From: Planctomycetota bacterium
GTDB taxonomy: Bacteria; Planctomycetota; Phycisphaerae; Phycisphaerales; Phycisphaeraceae
Direction of reading: 5' to 3'
NCBI GenBank assembly: GCA_026386955.1
Contig: JAPLMQ010000313.1
Span: 1-64,000 of the forward strand
Length of the DNA: 64,000 bases
How positions within the stretch are numbered: the stretch's first letter is position 1; every line of letters begins with the position of its first letter. Position numbers and translations under genes: made by a program. Below, piece by piece: positions 25,909 to 35,790 of the stretch. The notes under the pieces are model-generated. The model searched no databases. It was not told where the DNA came from and saw only the letters and a list, made by a program, of their open reading frames with translations.

Positions 25909-26964
25909 ATGGACATCGACTCGATTCTCAAGGCGGCGCTTCAGACGGGTGCGTCGGACATCCACATCGTCGCGGGCCACCCGCCGATGGTCCGCGTCCA
26001 CACGGAGATGGCGGCCCTGGACTTCCCCGTCGTGACGCCCGAGAGCGCCATGCGGATGTTCCGGCACATGTGCCACGAGGAGCACGTCGCCCGGTTCGAG
26101 AAGATCAAGGACACGGACTTCTCCTACGAGATCCCCGGCCTGGGGCGCTTCCGCGTGAACGCCCACATGCAGCGGCAGAGCGTCGCGATCGCGATGCGAG
26201 CCATCAAGGAGAAGATCCCCGCGTTCAAGGACCTCAACCTCCCCGAGGTCTGCCACCGCCTGACCTACCTCCCCCGCGGGCTGATCCTGGTCACGGGCGA
26301 CACCGGCTCGGGCAAGTCGACCTCGCTGGCGGCGATGATCCAGTCGATGAACGACCGGTACCACGCCCACATCATCACCCTCGAAGACCCCATCGAATAC
26401 AAGCTGGTCAGCAACAAGTGCGTCATCGAGCAGCGCGAGCTGGGCGACGACACGCCGAGCTTCGCCAGCGGCCTGAGGCACGTGCTGCGGCAGGACCCGG
26501 ACATCATCCTCGTCGGCGAAATGCGCGACCTGGAGACCACCGCGGCCGCGATCACCGCCGCCGAGACCGGCCACCTGGTGCTCAGCACGCTGCACACGGT
26601 CAACGCCTCGCAGACGGTCGAGCGCATCATCGACATGTACCCCAGCGACCAGCAGAACCAGATCCGCTCGATGCTGGCGAACACGCTGCAGGCGGTGATC
26701 AGCCAGACGCTCTTCAAGCGCACCGACAAGAAGGGGATGGTGCCCGCGGTGGAGGTGATGCTCTGCACGCCCGCCGTGCGCAACCTGATCCGCGAGAACC
26801 GCGCGTTCGAAATTCCCAACGTGATCGAGACCAACCGCGCCCTGGGCATGAACAGCCTCGACAACGCGATCGCCGAGCTCTACTTCAATGGCATGATCAG
26901 CCGCGAGGACGCCGTCGCCCAGGCCGCGTATCCCGACAAGCTCGAACGGATGCTCGCCGCCTGA
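25909..26964 (+). CDS. pilT: type IV pilus retraction ATPase PilT
   Basis: A 351-aa hexameric ATPase of the PilT/GspE superfamily. The N-terminal PAS-like domain has GASDIHIVAGHPPMVR. Walker A is GDTGSGKST at about residues 130-138, the Asp box is TLEDPIEY, Walker B is DPDIILVGEMRDLET, and the His box is TGHLVLSTLHT. PilT powers pilus disassembly and twitching. Start MDIDSILK at 25909 is the family start; the frame runs upstream to 25717 without homology. It heads a pilus cluster. No PilB assembly ATPase is in the window. Confidence 0.93.
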   Translation: MDIDSILKAALQTGASDIHIVAGHPPMVRVHTEMAALDFPVVTPESAMRMFRHMCHEEHVARFEKIKDTDFSYEIPGLGRFRVNAHMQRQSVAIAMRAIKEKIPAFKDLNLPEVCHRLTYLPRGLILVTGDTGSGKSTSLAAMIQSMNDRYHAHIITLEDPIEYKLVSNKCVIEQRELGDDTPSFASGLRHVLRQDPDIILVGEMRDLETTAAAITAAETGHLVLSTLHTVNASQTVERIIDMYPSDQQNQIRSMLANTLQAVISQTLFKRTDKKGMVPAVEVMLCTPAVRNLIRENRAFEIPNVIETNRALGMNSLDNAIAELYFNGMISREDAVAQAAYPDKLERMLAA

Positions 26965-27017
26965 GCGGGCCCGCCGCGCCGGGAGCGCGGCCGGTCTCCG
27001 CGCCCACCGAAGCGAAT

Positions 27018-27040
27018 TTCCGGGGTTTCCGGGATTCCGG
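27018..27040 (+). repeat. TTCCGGGG-type degenerate intergenic repeat, copy 3
   Basis: TTCCGGGGTTTCCGGGATTCCGG lies in the 270-base gap between pilT and pilC. The rest of the gap shows no gene or clear hairpin. Confidence 0.4.
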
Positions 27041-27235
27041 AGGACGACGGGGCGGAGGAGGAGAAAGCCCACCCCGCGGGACGCGGGAGAACGGACGACT
27101 CCCGGCGCCGGGCCCGGCAGGCGAAGGACAAGACGGAGCGACAGGACGCAGAGGCAGGACACGGACAGGACCAGGCGAGAAGGTCACGACGAAGCGGGAA
27201 GCGAAAGCCGCCCGACTCGAAGCTGAGGCAAACCC

Positions 27236-28459
27236 ATGCCCGACTATCGGTATCAGATGCGGACGTCCGGCGGGCAGACCACGGTGGGCATCGTCGCCGC
27301 CGCCAACGCGATGGCGGCCGCCCAGGCCCTGCGCAGCCAAGGCAACCAGGTCCTCCAGCTCATCCCCGTCGCCCACGGGTCGAAGTCGATCTTCTCGCGG
27401 ATCAAGGACCTCAACTACCAGTCCGGCCCGTCGTCCCGCGACATCCTGAACTTCACCTCGCAGCTCGCGGTCATGATCCGCGCCGGCATCACCCTGCGCG
27501 CCGCCGTCGAGGGCATCGCCGAGCAGACCGAGAACGCCCGCTTCCGCCAGATGCTCATGCAGATCAAGCAGGACGTGGAGTCCGGCAAGCAGTTCAGCGA
27601 GGCGCTGGCGCGGCACCCCAAGCACTTCGGCCCGCTCTACATCAACATGGTCCGGGCCTCGGAGATGTCGGGCAGCTTCTCGCAGATGCTCGACCGCATC
27701 GCCGCCTACCTCGCCCAGCAGATCGAGACCCGCAACCTGGTCGTGGGCGCGATGATCTACCCGGGCGTGATCGCCTCCTTGGCGGTCTGCGTCACCATCT
27801 TCCTGCTCACCTTCGTGCTGCCCAAGTTCGCCGCGGTCTTCCAGGGCAAGGAGTCGGCCATGCCTTGGCCGACGATCTTCCTGATGAACCTCAGCGCCTT
27901 CATGGTGCTCTACTGGTACCTGGTGGTGATGGGCCTGGTCGCGGCCGCGGTCGCCTTCGCCTTCTTCATCCGCACCGAGGTCGGCGGGTGGTGGTGCGAC
28001 CGCATGCTCCTGACCGTCCCGATCTTCAAGAAGCTCTTCCGCGCCCTGTACATCAGCCGCTCGCTCCACACCATGGGCGAGCTGGTCAACGCGGGCGTCC
28101 CCATGCTCGACACGCTCGCCATCACCGGCGAGATCTCCGGCAACCGGCTCTACAAGCGGATGTGGCGGTCGGTCTACGCGTCGGTGAAGACCGGCAAGAA
28201 GATCGCCCAGCCCCTGCAGAAGAGCACGCTGCTCCCCCGCGCGGTCGTGCAGATGGTCAGCGCCGGCGAGGAGTCAGGCAAGCTCGGGGAGGTGCTCGAC
28301 GAGGTCAGCACCTTCTACGCCAAGCAGCTCCGCGAGGTCATCAAGCTCGTCACCTCGATGATCGAGCCCATCATGATCATCATCATGGGCTCCATCGTCG
28401 GGTTCATCGCGATGGCGATCATCCTGCCGATCTTCAAGCTCTCGACCTTGGTGAAGTGA
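27236..28459 (+). CDS. pilC: type II secretion/type IV pilus inner-membrane platform protein PilC/GspF
   Basis: A 407-aa polytopic protein with two T2SSF domains (about 70-195 and 275-397). Each starts with an FTSQLAVMIRAG or ISRSLHTMGELVNAG segment and contains a family AGEESG/ASEMSG motif. Transmembrane stretches are near 170-200 (IASLAVCVTIFLLTFVLP), 220-245 and at the C-terminus (IIIMGSIVGFIAMAIILP). It is the platform on which pilus ATPases act. It follows pilT and precedes three minor-pilin genes. Confidence 0.93.
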   Translation: MPDYRYQMRTSGGQTTVGIVAAANAMAAAQALRSQGNQVLQLIPVAHGSKSIFSRIKDLNYQSGPSSRDILNFTSQLAVMIRAGITLRAAVEGIAEQTENARFRQMLMQIKQDVESGKQFSEALARHPKHFGPLYINMVRASEMSGSFSQMLDRIAAYLAQQIETRNLVVGAMIYPGVIASLAVCVTIFLLTFVLPKFAAVFQGKESAMPWPTIFLMNLSAFMVLYWYLVVMGLVAAAVAFAFFIRTEVGGWWCDRMLLTVPIFKKLFRALYISRSLHTMGELVNAGVPMLDTLAITGEISGNRLYKRMWRSVYASVKTGKKIAQPLQKSTLLPRAVVQMVSAGEESGKLGEVLDEVSTFYAKQLREVIKLVTSMIEPIMIIIMGSIVGFIAMAIILPIFKLSTLVK

Positions 28460-28545
28460 GACGGCCAAGTGAGGCAGGCAAGCGAGACGGTCCGAAAACC
28501 CGGCGCGCCGACTTGCCTGGAGGCCGCCTGAATCGTTTGGTTGAG

Positions 28546-29169
28546 ATGGAGAGCCTTATGGGACCGAGCCAAACCCCGCCGCCAAGCCAACCCGGACAGC
28601 CCGGCGCGTCCCCCCGCGCCGCGGGCCTGCGCCGCCGGCGACGCCGCTCGGGCTTCACGCTCATCGAGGCGGCCCTGACCACGGTCATCGTGGGCACGGG
28701 CGTGCTCTCGATCGTCGCCGCCCAGCAGGCCTATCACCGCAAGAACGACTGGTCGCAGAAGGTCGGCACCGCCGTGCTGCTCGCCAATGAGCTGCGCGAG
28801 CTGACGCTCTCGCTGCCGGTCTACGACCCGCTCAACGGCACCGCGACGCTGGGCCCGCGGTCGGACCAGACCACGGTCGCCAGCTACGACGACGTCTGCG
28901 ACTTCGCGGGAGCCGTCACCTCGGGCGTCGGCGCGGGGCTGACCTTCAACCCGCCCATCAACGCCCTGCGCCAGCCGATCTCCAACATGGCAGGCTGGTC
29001 GCAGCAGATCAAGGTCGCCAACGTCCTTCCCGACAACATCGGCTCGACCTTCACGCAGCCGCTGGGCACGACCGACCTGGTGCGCGTGACCGTCACGATC
29101 AACTACACGAATCCCAACAACAACCAGACCATGACGCTGCTGACCACCTCCTGGGTGGTCGGCAAATGA
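28546..29169 (+). CDS. PilV-like minor prepilin
   Basis: A 207-aa protein with a long Pro/Arg-rich cytoplasmic leader (residues 1-33) ending SG|FTLIEAALTTVIVGTGVLSIVAAQQAY, the prepilin peptidase site and hydrophobic helix. The globular part has RVTVTINYTNPNNNQTMTLLTTSWVVGK, like the C-terminal strands of PilV-type minor pilins. ATG 28546 or 28558 could be used. Its stop overlaps the next start (ATGA), so it is coupled to the PilX-like gene. Confidence 0.75.
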   Translation: MESLMGPSQTPPPSQPGQPGASPRAAGLRRRRRRSGFTLIEAALTTVIVGTGVLSIVAAQQAYHRKNDWSQKVGTAVLLANELRELTLSLPVYDPLNGTATLGPRSDQTTVASYDDVCDFAGAVTSGVGAGLTFNPPINALRQPISNMAGWSQQIKVANVLPDNIGSTFTQPLGTTDLVRVTVTINYTNPNNNQTMTLLTTSWVVGK

Positions 29170-31523
29170 ATGTCCCCGGGCGGCCGATCGCCCGGCGGGT
29201 GGGAGCCTCGGTGAGACGATCCAAGGGGCACGCAAGGACTCAAGCCATGAGCCATCGCAGCGCCTCGGAAACCCAGACGCCGGCCTCGCCGGCGCAATCC
29301 CGCCTGGCGCAGCCCCGCCCGGCTGCGCGCCGCCGCGCCCGCGCACGCCAATCCGGTGCCGCGGCCATCCTCGCGATGATGTTCCTGGTGATCTTCGCCT
29401 CCCTGGCGGCGGCGATGTCGATCGTCGCCCAGGGCAACCTCTCCTCCGCCGACAGCAACTACAAGGTCCAGCGCTCGCTCGCCTCCGCGGAGACCGGCCT
29501 GCGATTCCTGATCTACCGCATCAACAAGGTCTCCACCGGCGTCACCACGACCAAGGGCGCAGTCACCTCCGCCAACGCCACCACCTTGTGGACCCAGCTC
29601 GCCACCTCGCTCTCGACCTCGCTCTCGGGCGAGCTGAACAACCTCGCCGAGCCGACGCTGAGCAACGGCGTCCTCTCCATTGGGCCGATCTCCGTCGCCT
29701 CGGGCCAGCCCACGTTCCGGGCCACGCTCACGCCCCACCCGATCGCCGGCGAGAACTACAGCAGCGCCTACTACCAGCGGCCGCCCTACAGCCAGATGAC
29801 CCCGGCCGTCTCCGCGGCGGCGCCGCTCGACGCGACCTGGGTCCGCGTCAAGGTCTGGTCCGCCGACGGCGCGACCGGCCACCAGGTCACCCGCTCGATC
29901 CAGGTCGACTTCAAGCTCGACAAGAAGATCAAGTACGCCCTGCTCTCCAAGAGCCGCGTCATGATCGGGCGCAACGTCATGATCTCCGGCCCGGTGGGCA
30001 GCAAGTTCACCGAGACCAACCTGACCAACGGTCACCCGATCCAGGTCCTCAGCGACTTCGGCGGGCTCGACAGCACCCTCGACGCCTCGCTGGCGACCTT
30101 CTACAACACGCTCACCACCAACGACAAGAACGGCGACAACCGCATCAACCTCGCCGACGCCAACGAGACCGCCGGCATCACCAACCCCACCCAGTACGAC
30201 ACCAACGGCGACGGCTTCATCGACGACTACGACTTCTTCCTCGCCCGCTTCGACTCCAACGGCGACAAGAAGCTCTCCTCCACCGAGCTCAACACCGCCA
30301 GCAACGTCACCGCCGCCCAGCTCATGGCGATGATCGACAAGTTCGGCGCCACCACCCGCGCCGGCTACAACGACGGCTTCATCGACAACAGCGACCGCTA
30401 CGCCAAGATCCAGGGGCAGGTCCTCCTCACCGCCGACATGGCCTCCTGGCAGGCCGGCGCCGCGGCGGGGAGCTACCACAACTACGTGCAGGGCCCCATC
30501 GTCCCCGACCGCAACGCCTCCCCGATCGTCTTCCAGTCCTCCGACCTCAACCAGTGGAACCTCAACGCCTCGGACTTCGACGTCTCGAGCTTCCGCACGC
30601 TCGCTTCGGGCGACCTGGCCGCCCAGGCGACCCAGCAGGCGGCGCAGTACGACGCCAACAACCCCAACTCCCCGCGCCCGCTGGGCACGCAGGTCCACGA
30701 GTCCGTGCCCTACGGCGCCGCCCACCCCTACGACTACTACGACCGCCCCGTCTACGAGAACATGACCTTCACCGACGTGAAGATCCCCAAGGGCTCCAAC
30801 GCCCTGTTCAAGAACTGCAAGTTCATCGGCTGCACCTTCGTCGAGACCACCACCGCCAACACCGACCCGAACTTCAACTACGTCGGCATGCAGCTCGCCG
30901 ATGGCACGCTCAAGCACGCCGACAAGTCCGCCACCGTCGGCGGGCAGACCGTCACCGACACCAAGCCCCTGAGCAACAACATCCGCTTCGACAGCTGCAA
31001 GTTCGAGGGCGCGGTCGTCACCGACGTGACCGACACCTTCACCGTCGCCCGCAACAAGCTCAGCTTCACCGGCCAGACGACCTTCGACCCCGCCGCGGCC
31101 AGCCTCTCGTCCACGCAGAAGGCCCTCTACGCCAAGTCGTCGCTGATGGCCCCGAACTACTCGGTCGAGATCGGCACGTTCAACAACCCCGCCGACGCCG
31201 GGCAGAACGTCACGCTCACCGGCACGATCGTCGGCGGCGTGATCGACATGCGTGGCCAGGTCACCGTCGACGGCACGCTGCTGACGACCTTCCAGCCCGT
31301 GAGCAACACCGGGCCGGTCCTGGGCAGCACGAGCCCGAACTACAATACCACGCTGGGCTACTTCCCCTCGGCCACGGGCGACCTCGAGGCCGAGGCCCCC
31401 ACTGGCCCGGGCCTGGGCAACATCCGCATCCGCTACAACGCAACCCGTGCGCTGCCCGACGGGATCAACGGCCCCATCCAGTTCACCCCGACCTACACCA
31501 CCTACGTCGAAGGCGGCAACTGA
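29166..31523 (+). CDS. large PilX-like pilus protein with EF-hand-type calcium loops
   Basis: A 785-aa protein. After a basic leader, SGAAAILAMMFLVIFASLAAAMSIVAQGNL (about 62-90) is a PilX-type N-terminal membrane helix lacking the classic FTLIE. Residues about 318-410 hold at least three D-x-N-G-D loops (DKNGDNRINLAD, DTNGDGFIDDYD, DSNGDKKLSSTE) and a fourth weaker NDGFIDNSD, as in EF-hand or dockerin calcium sites. The C-terminal half reads as beta-helix/pentapeptide-like (FKNCKFIGCTFVE, IRFDSCKFEGAVVTD). It may be a calcium-responsive pilus-tip or priming protein. It is four-base coupled to the PilV-like gene. An internal start at 29247 is also possible. Confidence 0.7.
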   Translation: MNVPGRPIARRVGASVRRSKGHARTQAMSHRSASETQTPASPAQSRLAQPRPAARRRARARQSGAAAILAMMFLVIFASLAAAMSIVAQGNLSSADSNYKVQRSLASAETGLRFLIYRINKVSTGVTTTKGAVTSANATTLWTQLATSLSTSLSGELNNLAEPTLSNGVLSIGPISVASGQPTFRATLTPHPIAGENYSSAYYQRPPYSQMTPAVSAAAPLDATWVRVKVWSADGATGHQVTRSIQVDFKLDKKIKYALLSKSRVMIGRNVMISGPVGSKFTETNLTNGHPIQVLSDFGGLDSTLDASLATFYNTLTTNDKNGDNRINLADANETAGITNPTQYDTNGDGFIDDYDFFLARFDSNGDKKLSSTELNTASNVTAAQLMAMIDKFGATTRAGYNDGFIDNSDRYAKIQGQVLLTADMASWQAGAAAGSYHNYVQGPIVPDRNASPIVFQSSDLNQWNLNASDFDVSSFRTLASGDLAAQATQQAAQYDANNPNSPRPLGTQVHESVPYGAAHPYDYYDRPVYENMTFTDVKIPKGSNALFKNCKFIGCTFVETTTANTDPNFNYVGMQLADGTLKHADKSATVGGQTVTDTKPLSNNIRFDSCKFEGAVVTDVTDTFTVARNKLSFTGQTTFDPAAASLSSTQKALYAKSSLMAPNYSVEIGTFNNPADAGQNVTLTGTIVGGVIDMRGQVTVDGTLLTTFQPVSNTGPVLGSTSPNYNTTLGYFPSATGDLEAEAPTGPGLGNIRIRYNATRALPDGINGPIQFTPTYTTYVEGGN

Positions 31524-31588
31524 CCCACGCCCCGCGGAGCCCGCTCCGCCGGGACCGCCGCCGCACGACGAACAAGGCCTCGAGCACG

Positions 31589-32203
31589 ATGAGCACGACG
31601 ATCGACAACCTCCGCCGCCCGCGTCCCCGCCGCGCCGCCGGCCTGAGCCTGGTGGAGTTGCTCGTCGCCCTGGCGATCACCGCCATGCTGCTGACCGCGA
31701 CGATGGTCGCGCTCGACGCGAGCTTCAAGGCCTACGCCGACATCGCCGAGCAGAGCAGCGCCCAGGCCTCCACGCGCCTGGTCACGCAGCGGCTGCTGCA
31801 GCTCATCCGCACCAGCACCGCGCAGGGCCCGCTCGACAACGACACCACCGTCACGCCCAACGCCGTGCTCAGCGGCACGACCATCACCAGCCCCTACGTC
31901 GAGCTGATCGACTCCAAGGGCAACCTGGTCCGCGTCGAGCACCGCGCCGCGAGCAAGGAGCTCTGGCTGGTCACCACGCCCCTGGGCACGACCACCGCGC
32001 AGGCCCAGCCGCTGATGAGCGGCGTGACCGCGGCGACGTTCACCAACCGCCGCCGGCAGGACGATTCGGGCCTCTGGGTGCTCGAGCGCTCGACGATGGA
32101 CGTGACCGTCATGCCCGGCGCCGATGCGACGATGTCGATCGAGAACCGCACGCCCCAGCCGATCCGCATCATCGCCTCGACCGTCCCGCGCAAGCTCAAC
32201 TGA
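31589..32203 (+). CDS. PilW-like minor prepilin
   Basis: A 204-aa protein with a basic leader and AAG|LSLVELLVALAITAMLLTATMVALDASF, a prepilin site with Gly at -1 and Glu at +5, then a globular domain ending in IENRTPQPIRIIASTVPRKLN. Its place after PilV- and PilX-like genes matches the usual minor-pilin order. The 179 bases after it contain a weak GC hairpin before CTTTTC (about 32311-32329) but no gene. Confidence 0.78.
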   Translation: MSTTIDNLRRPRPRRAAGLSLVELLVALAITAMLLTATMVALDASFKAYADIAEQSSAQASTRLVTQRLLQLIRTSTAQGPLDNDTTVTPNAVLSGTTITSPYVELIDSKGNLVRVEHRAASKELWLVTTPLGTTTAQAQPLMSGVTAATFTNRRRQDDSGLWVLERSTMDVTVMPGADATMSIENRTPQPIRIIASTVPRKLN

Positions 32204-32382
32204 GTCCGCCCCCGCCCCGGCCTTGGCCGGCCACGATCCCCGCCTCAATCCCGGCTCATCCAGCCCATCGAACACAACGCCAAAGGCTCACGGCGTCGCG
32301 CTCGACCCCGGCGCGGCGCCGCTTTTCATTGGAGACCGCTGGATGTCCTCGTCCCATCGCGCGACCGGCCCGCCGGGTCCGC

Positions 32383-35280
32383 TCAGGTCCCCGCGTTGGG
32401 CTGCAGGATCATGTCGGCCGATTGGCCGTTGGGCAGCTTGAAGGCACCCTCCCACGAACCATTGGCTTGGGGAAGCAGGTCGATGGCGTTGACGACCTTG
32501 TCGATCGAGAGCTTGTTGATCTGGTCGTTGTTGAAGTTGCGCAGCTCGCCGGGCTTCTCGACGCGGATCGCCAGCTTGGCGTCCGGCACGCTCAGGGTCA
32601 AGCTCTGCGGGCCCAGGCGGATGCCCGAGGAGTCGGCCTTGAGCTCGACGATGCCCAGCGAGAGGTCGCCCGCGGGGACGGGCTCCTTGATCCCGGCTGA
32701 GGGGCCGGGGCGGATGATCAGGCGGTAGGCGCCGGCGGCCCGCCGCAGCCTCTCGGCGAAGATCTCCTTGCGGACCGACGCCCACTGGGAGAGAAGATTG
32801 GCGGGCGACTGGTCGGGGAGGTCGCGGAAGCGCTTGACGTAGTTGACCAGGATGCGGTCGTCCCCGCCCGCGGACCAGATGAGGGCCGAGACGGCTCCCA
32901 TCGCCACGTCGCCGTCGCTGGAGGTGACCAATTCGAGGATCTTCTCGTCCCCGCCGAACTCCTTGACCCAGAGCGTGGGCGAGGGCAAGGCGCCGGCGCC
33001 GATCGACTTGCCCAGCCACGCGGGAAGCGGGCTGTTGTCGACGCGGAGGCGCAGGAGGGCGGTGACGGCCGGGGCGCTCTGGGAATTGACGTTCTCGTAG
33101 ACGCGCCCGGCGAAGGCATGCCGGTCGCCGTAGGAGAGGTTGAGGATCGCCTTGTCGATCGGCCAAGCGCCGCGGGAGCGGAGCAGGGCGCGGGTCGCCT
33201 GGATGGAGACTTGGTCGGATGCCTTGACGACCAGGACGACCAGCGAGTCGGCGACGCGGGCGTATTCGCGCTGGCGGACGAGGAAGTCGACGACCTGGGG
33301 CGGGGTGTTCTGCTGGGCGAGGGCGGCTTCGACGAGGGTCTGGTAGACGTCGTTCTGCTCCACCAGCGAACTGACGGCCTCGACCGCGCTTCCGGCGGCG
33401 GCGGCCACCGCGGCAGCGGCCCCGGCAGCGCCTCCCGCGGGGGGAGCGGCGGGAGCGGCCGCGGGCGCGGCAGGCGGCGGGGCGAAGGCGAAGCGGGAGA
33501 GCGACCGCCAAGCCATCGTCCGCAACGCCGGGTCGCCGGCGCGGAGCAGGTTGAAGATCGCGTGGTTCGACGACGAGATCGGCACCGGGCCCTTGAGGTT
33601 CGGCACGGGGCGGACGCCTTGGTCGGCCTTGGTCTTGGCGGGGCCCAGCACGACGTCGAGCGCGGAGTCGACGACCCCGCCGAACGCGTTGGCGGAGGTG
33701 CCCGCGAGATTGAGCGTCTCGAGCGAACGGCGGACGAGGCGTTGGTCGACCGCGCCCAGGAGCTGGCGGTCGAGCCACCCGCCGGCGAGCGCGCTTTCGG
33801 GCGCCTGCTCGATGACATAGGCGATCGCCTGGTTGAGGCGGCTGTTGGGGTTGGTGGCGCTGTCGGGGATGTTCTCGAAGTGGACGCCGTTGACCAGCAC
33901 GCCCACGAGCTCGGGGTGGGCCTTGGTCGTCTCGAGCACCGGCGCGAGCACCTCGGCGGGCGAAGGCCCGGAGGCCTCGGCGAGCGTCTTGTTGGTGGAG
34001 GCGACCACGTTGCCCATGGCGGCGGGGTCTTCGGCGATGCGCTTGAGGTCGCTCTTGAGGCCCTCGACGACCATGGTCGGGGCCATGTCCTGTGCGGCGA
34101 TCTTCAGCAGCGCCGCGGTCTGGAGCGAGGGCAAGGTGTGGAAGAGCTCCTTGGTGATGATGTTGCGGGCCTCGGAATCGACCGACTTGAGGACCGCTTC
34201 GGCGCAGGCATAGAGCCGCTTGTCGACGTTGACGCGGGGGACCATCTCCGCGCGGGACATGACGTTGGCGACCAATCGCGGCGTCAGGGGGTTCTTGTCC
34301 CCGGCGAGGTCCACCATCATGGGCAGGATCTTGTCGAGATAGCCTGGGAGGCGGAGCTTGTTGTCCGGCCCGGTGTCGAGCGTCAGGGTCTTCATCCCTT
34401 GGCGCAGGTCCTTGAGGCTGTCGAACCGGATCTTCCAAGGAAAGGGCGGGGGGCCCTCGGAGATCTCGAGCTCCTCCTGGTTGACCACGACGTCGATCAT
34501 GACCCAGACCAACGGTGAGATGGGCTCGGCGAACTCCTCCGGAGCGGCTTTGACCTTCTTCTGCAGTTCGTTGAACTCCTCGGTCTTCTGCCGGCTGGTT
34601 TCGGCAGCCTCCTTCTTGCGGTCGTAGAAGTTGGCGGCGCTCTCCAAGGGCGCCTTCACGAGCGCGCCCAGCGCGGGAGGGCGCTTGGCCTGGAGCGCGG
34701 GCGGGTTGAGCTTGAAGATGTACAACCGCTCGCTGGGCTTGACCACGCCCGTGAGCATGGTCTTCTCCAGCTTCCACTTCATCGTGCCGTTGGGCAGGAT
34801 GGTCACCAGGCGCGTCACCCGCGGCGGGTCGTCGAGGGGGACGGCGGTCGCGGCCTCCTGCCGGGCCTTCTGGTTCGAGGCTTGGATCTCCATGCGGTCG
34901 CTGAAGCGGTAACCCAGGATCCGCCCGCCCTTGATGCGCAGGAAGCTGCCGTCGAGGTCGTAGGGGTCCTTGCTGGGCTTGACGACCAAGGGAATCTGGA
35001 TCAGCTTGCGGTTGGGGCCGGCGGAGATGGTCCAGAACGCGTCGGAGTTGATCGGCGCCTCGAAGACGTCGGGCTGCTCGAGGAGGGAGAGGCAATCGAG
35101 CTCGATGGATGGAGCGCCCTTGACGACGGCCTTGCCGCCGGTGGTGCGCTCGATCGGACGGCCCGCGGGCCGGGTCGCGGCCGGGTTGTCGCCCGCCGGG
35201 GCGGCGTCCTGGGCGGGGAGGGGCGGCGTGGCGGCGGCGAGGAAGAGGCCGACCGCGGCGGCCGCGAACCACCGGCCCAT
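32383..35280 (-). CDS. large exported protein of unknown function
   Basis: A 965-aa protein. The N-terminus MGRWFAAAAVGLFLAAATPPLPAQ is a signal peptide. The N-terminal domain (about 60-260) is strand-rich (DLDGSFLRIKGGRILGYRFSDRMEI). A charged, likely coiled stretch follows (NFYDRKKEAAETSRQKTEEFNELQKKVKAAPEEF), then a long alpha-helical region resembling HEAT-type repeats, broken by an Ala/Pro low-complexity tract near 597-632, and a C-terminal strand-rich domain. No catalytic motif or family is recognised. Start 35280 gives the best signal peptide; the frame extends to 35490. It lies between the pilus and polysaccharide clusters, convergent with the former. Confidence 0.7.
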   Translation of the reverse strand: MGRWFAAAAVGLFLAAATPPLPAQDAAPAGDNPAATRPAGRPIERTTGGKAVVKGAPSIELDCLSLLEQPDVFEAPINSDAFWTISAGPNRKLIQIPLVVKPSKDPYDLDGSFLRIKGGRILGYRFSDRMEIQASNQKARQEAATAVPLDDPPRVTRLVTILPNGTMKWKLEKTMLTGVVKPSERLYIFKLNPPALQAKRPPALGALVKAPLESAANFYDRKKEAAETSRQKTEEFNELQKKVKAAPEEFAEPISPLVWVMIDVVVNQEELEISEGPPPFPWKIRFDSLKDLRQGMKTLTLDTGPDNKLRLPGYLDKILPMMVDLAGDKNPLTPRLVANVMSRAEMVPRVNVDKRLYACAEAVLKSVDSEARNIITKELFHTLPSLQTAALLKIAAQDMAPTMVVEGLKSDLKRIAEDPAAMGNVVASTNKTLAEASGPSPAEVLAPVLETTKAHPELVGVLVNGVHFENIPDSATNPNSRLNQAIAYVIEQAPESALAGGWLDRQLLGAVDQRLVRRSLETLNLAGTSANAFGGVVDSALDVVLGPAKTKADQGVRPVPNLKGPVPISSSNHAIFNLLRAGDPALRTMAWRSLSRFAFAPPPAAPAAAPAAPPAGGAAGAAAAVAAAAGSAVEAVSSLVEQNDVYQTLVEAALAQQNTPPQVVDFLVRQREYARVADSLVVLVVKASDQVSIQATRALLRSRGAWPIDKAILNLSYGDRHAFAGRVYENVNSQSAPAVTALLRLRVDNSPLPAWLGKSIGAGALPSPTLWVKEFGGDEKILELVTSSDGDVAMGAVSALIWSAGGDDRILVNYVKRFRDLPDQSPANLLSQWASVRKEIFAERLRRAAGAYRLIIRPGPSAGIKEPVPAGDLSLGIVELKADSSGIRLGPQSLTLSVPDAKLAIRVEKPGELRNFNNDQINKLSIDKVVNAIDLLPQANGSWEGAFKLPNGQSADMILQPNAGT

Positions 35281-35790
35281 GCCTTGGACGGGCCCGCTGG
35301 GGCGGCGCCGGGAATTCCGGGGGGGCCGCGCCGAGCCGCTCCGACGTGGGGTCTCTTGCGGTTGCGATGTCAAGGCGAACCCTCGCTTTGGGGTTGATCG
35401 GGGATCGAGGCGGGCCACCGTTCGGACGTCGGGCCGATGCTTCGCGGGCGAGAACTCCGCGGCGTCCCCCGGGAACTGGGCTCGCAACACGGTCTTGAGC
35501 TCACGCCGATCCGGACCTGTCGCTCCCCTGCCCTGTCGGCGCGTCCGGAATCAGCCCAGCCTTGGCATAGTACCCGCCCGGGTGCCATCCTTCCACCCTT
35601 TTGGCCTAGCCCCGCCCAATCGCTTGGGGGATGTGAACATTGGGTTTGCGCGCCGGGACGGGGGAAGTCTCAAGCCGCCGGGCTGGGGTGCCGATCTGAT
35701 TGTCAGGCTCGCTCCGCGCCCGTATCCGCGCCTACGATCGCTCGTCGCCCGCGGAACGCCATCCGCCGCGGGCAGGGATGATGTCTCTTC
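35281..35790. other. divergent promoter region between exported protein and polymerase
   Basis: The first 210 bases are an open but unlikely N-terminal extension of the minus-strand gene. Around 35566-35572 the sequence reads as TGG-CATAGT on the plus strand and as TACTAT on the minus strand, the latter with TGGAAG 17 bases upstream, so both directions may start here. The long plus leader to 35790 shows no riboswitch I recognise. Confidence 0.4.

Noticed and set aside
29103-30917. 604-codon minus-strand frame opposite the PilX-like gene
   Set aside because: Val/Gly/Asp-rich antisense shadow; the plus-strand product has coherent calcium loops and a membrane helix.
29166-31523. Dockerin of a cellulosome
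   Set aside because: The calcium loops are internal in a pilus protein and lack the two-repeat dockerin layout; no cohesin is present.
35575-35790. Long leader of the polymerase gene as a c-di-GMP riboswitch
   Set aside because: I looked for GEMM-I/II core motifs and did not find them; only generic GC hairpins are present.
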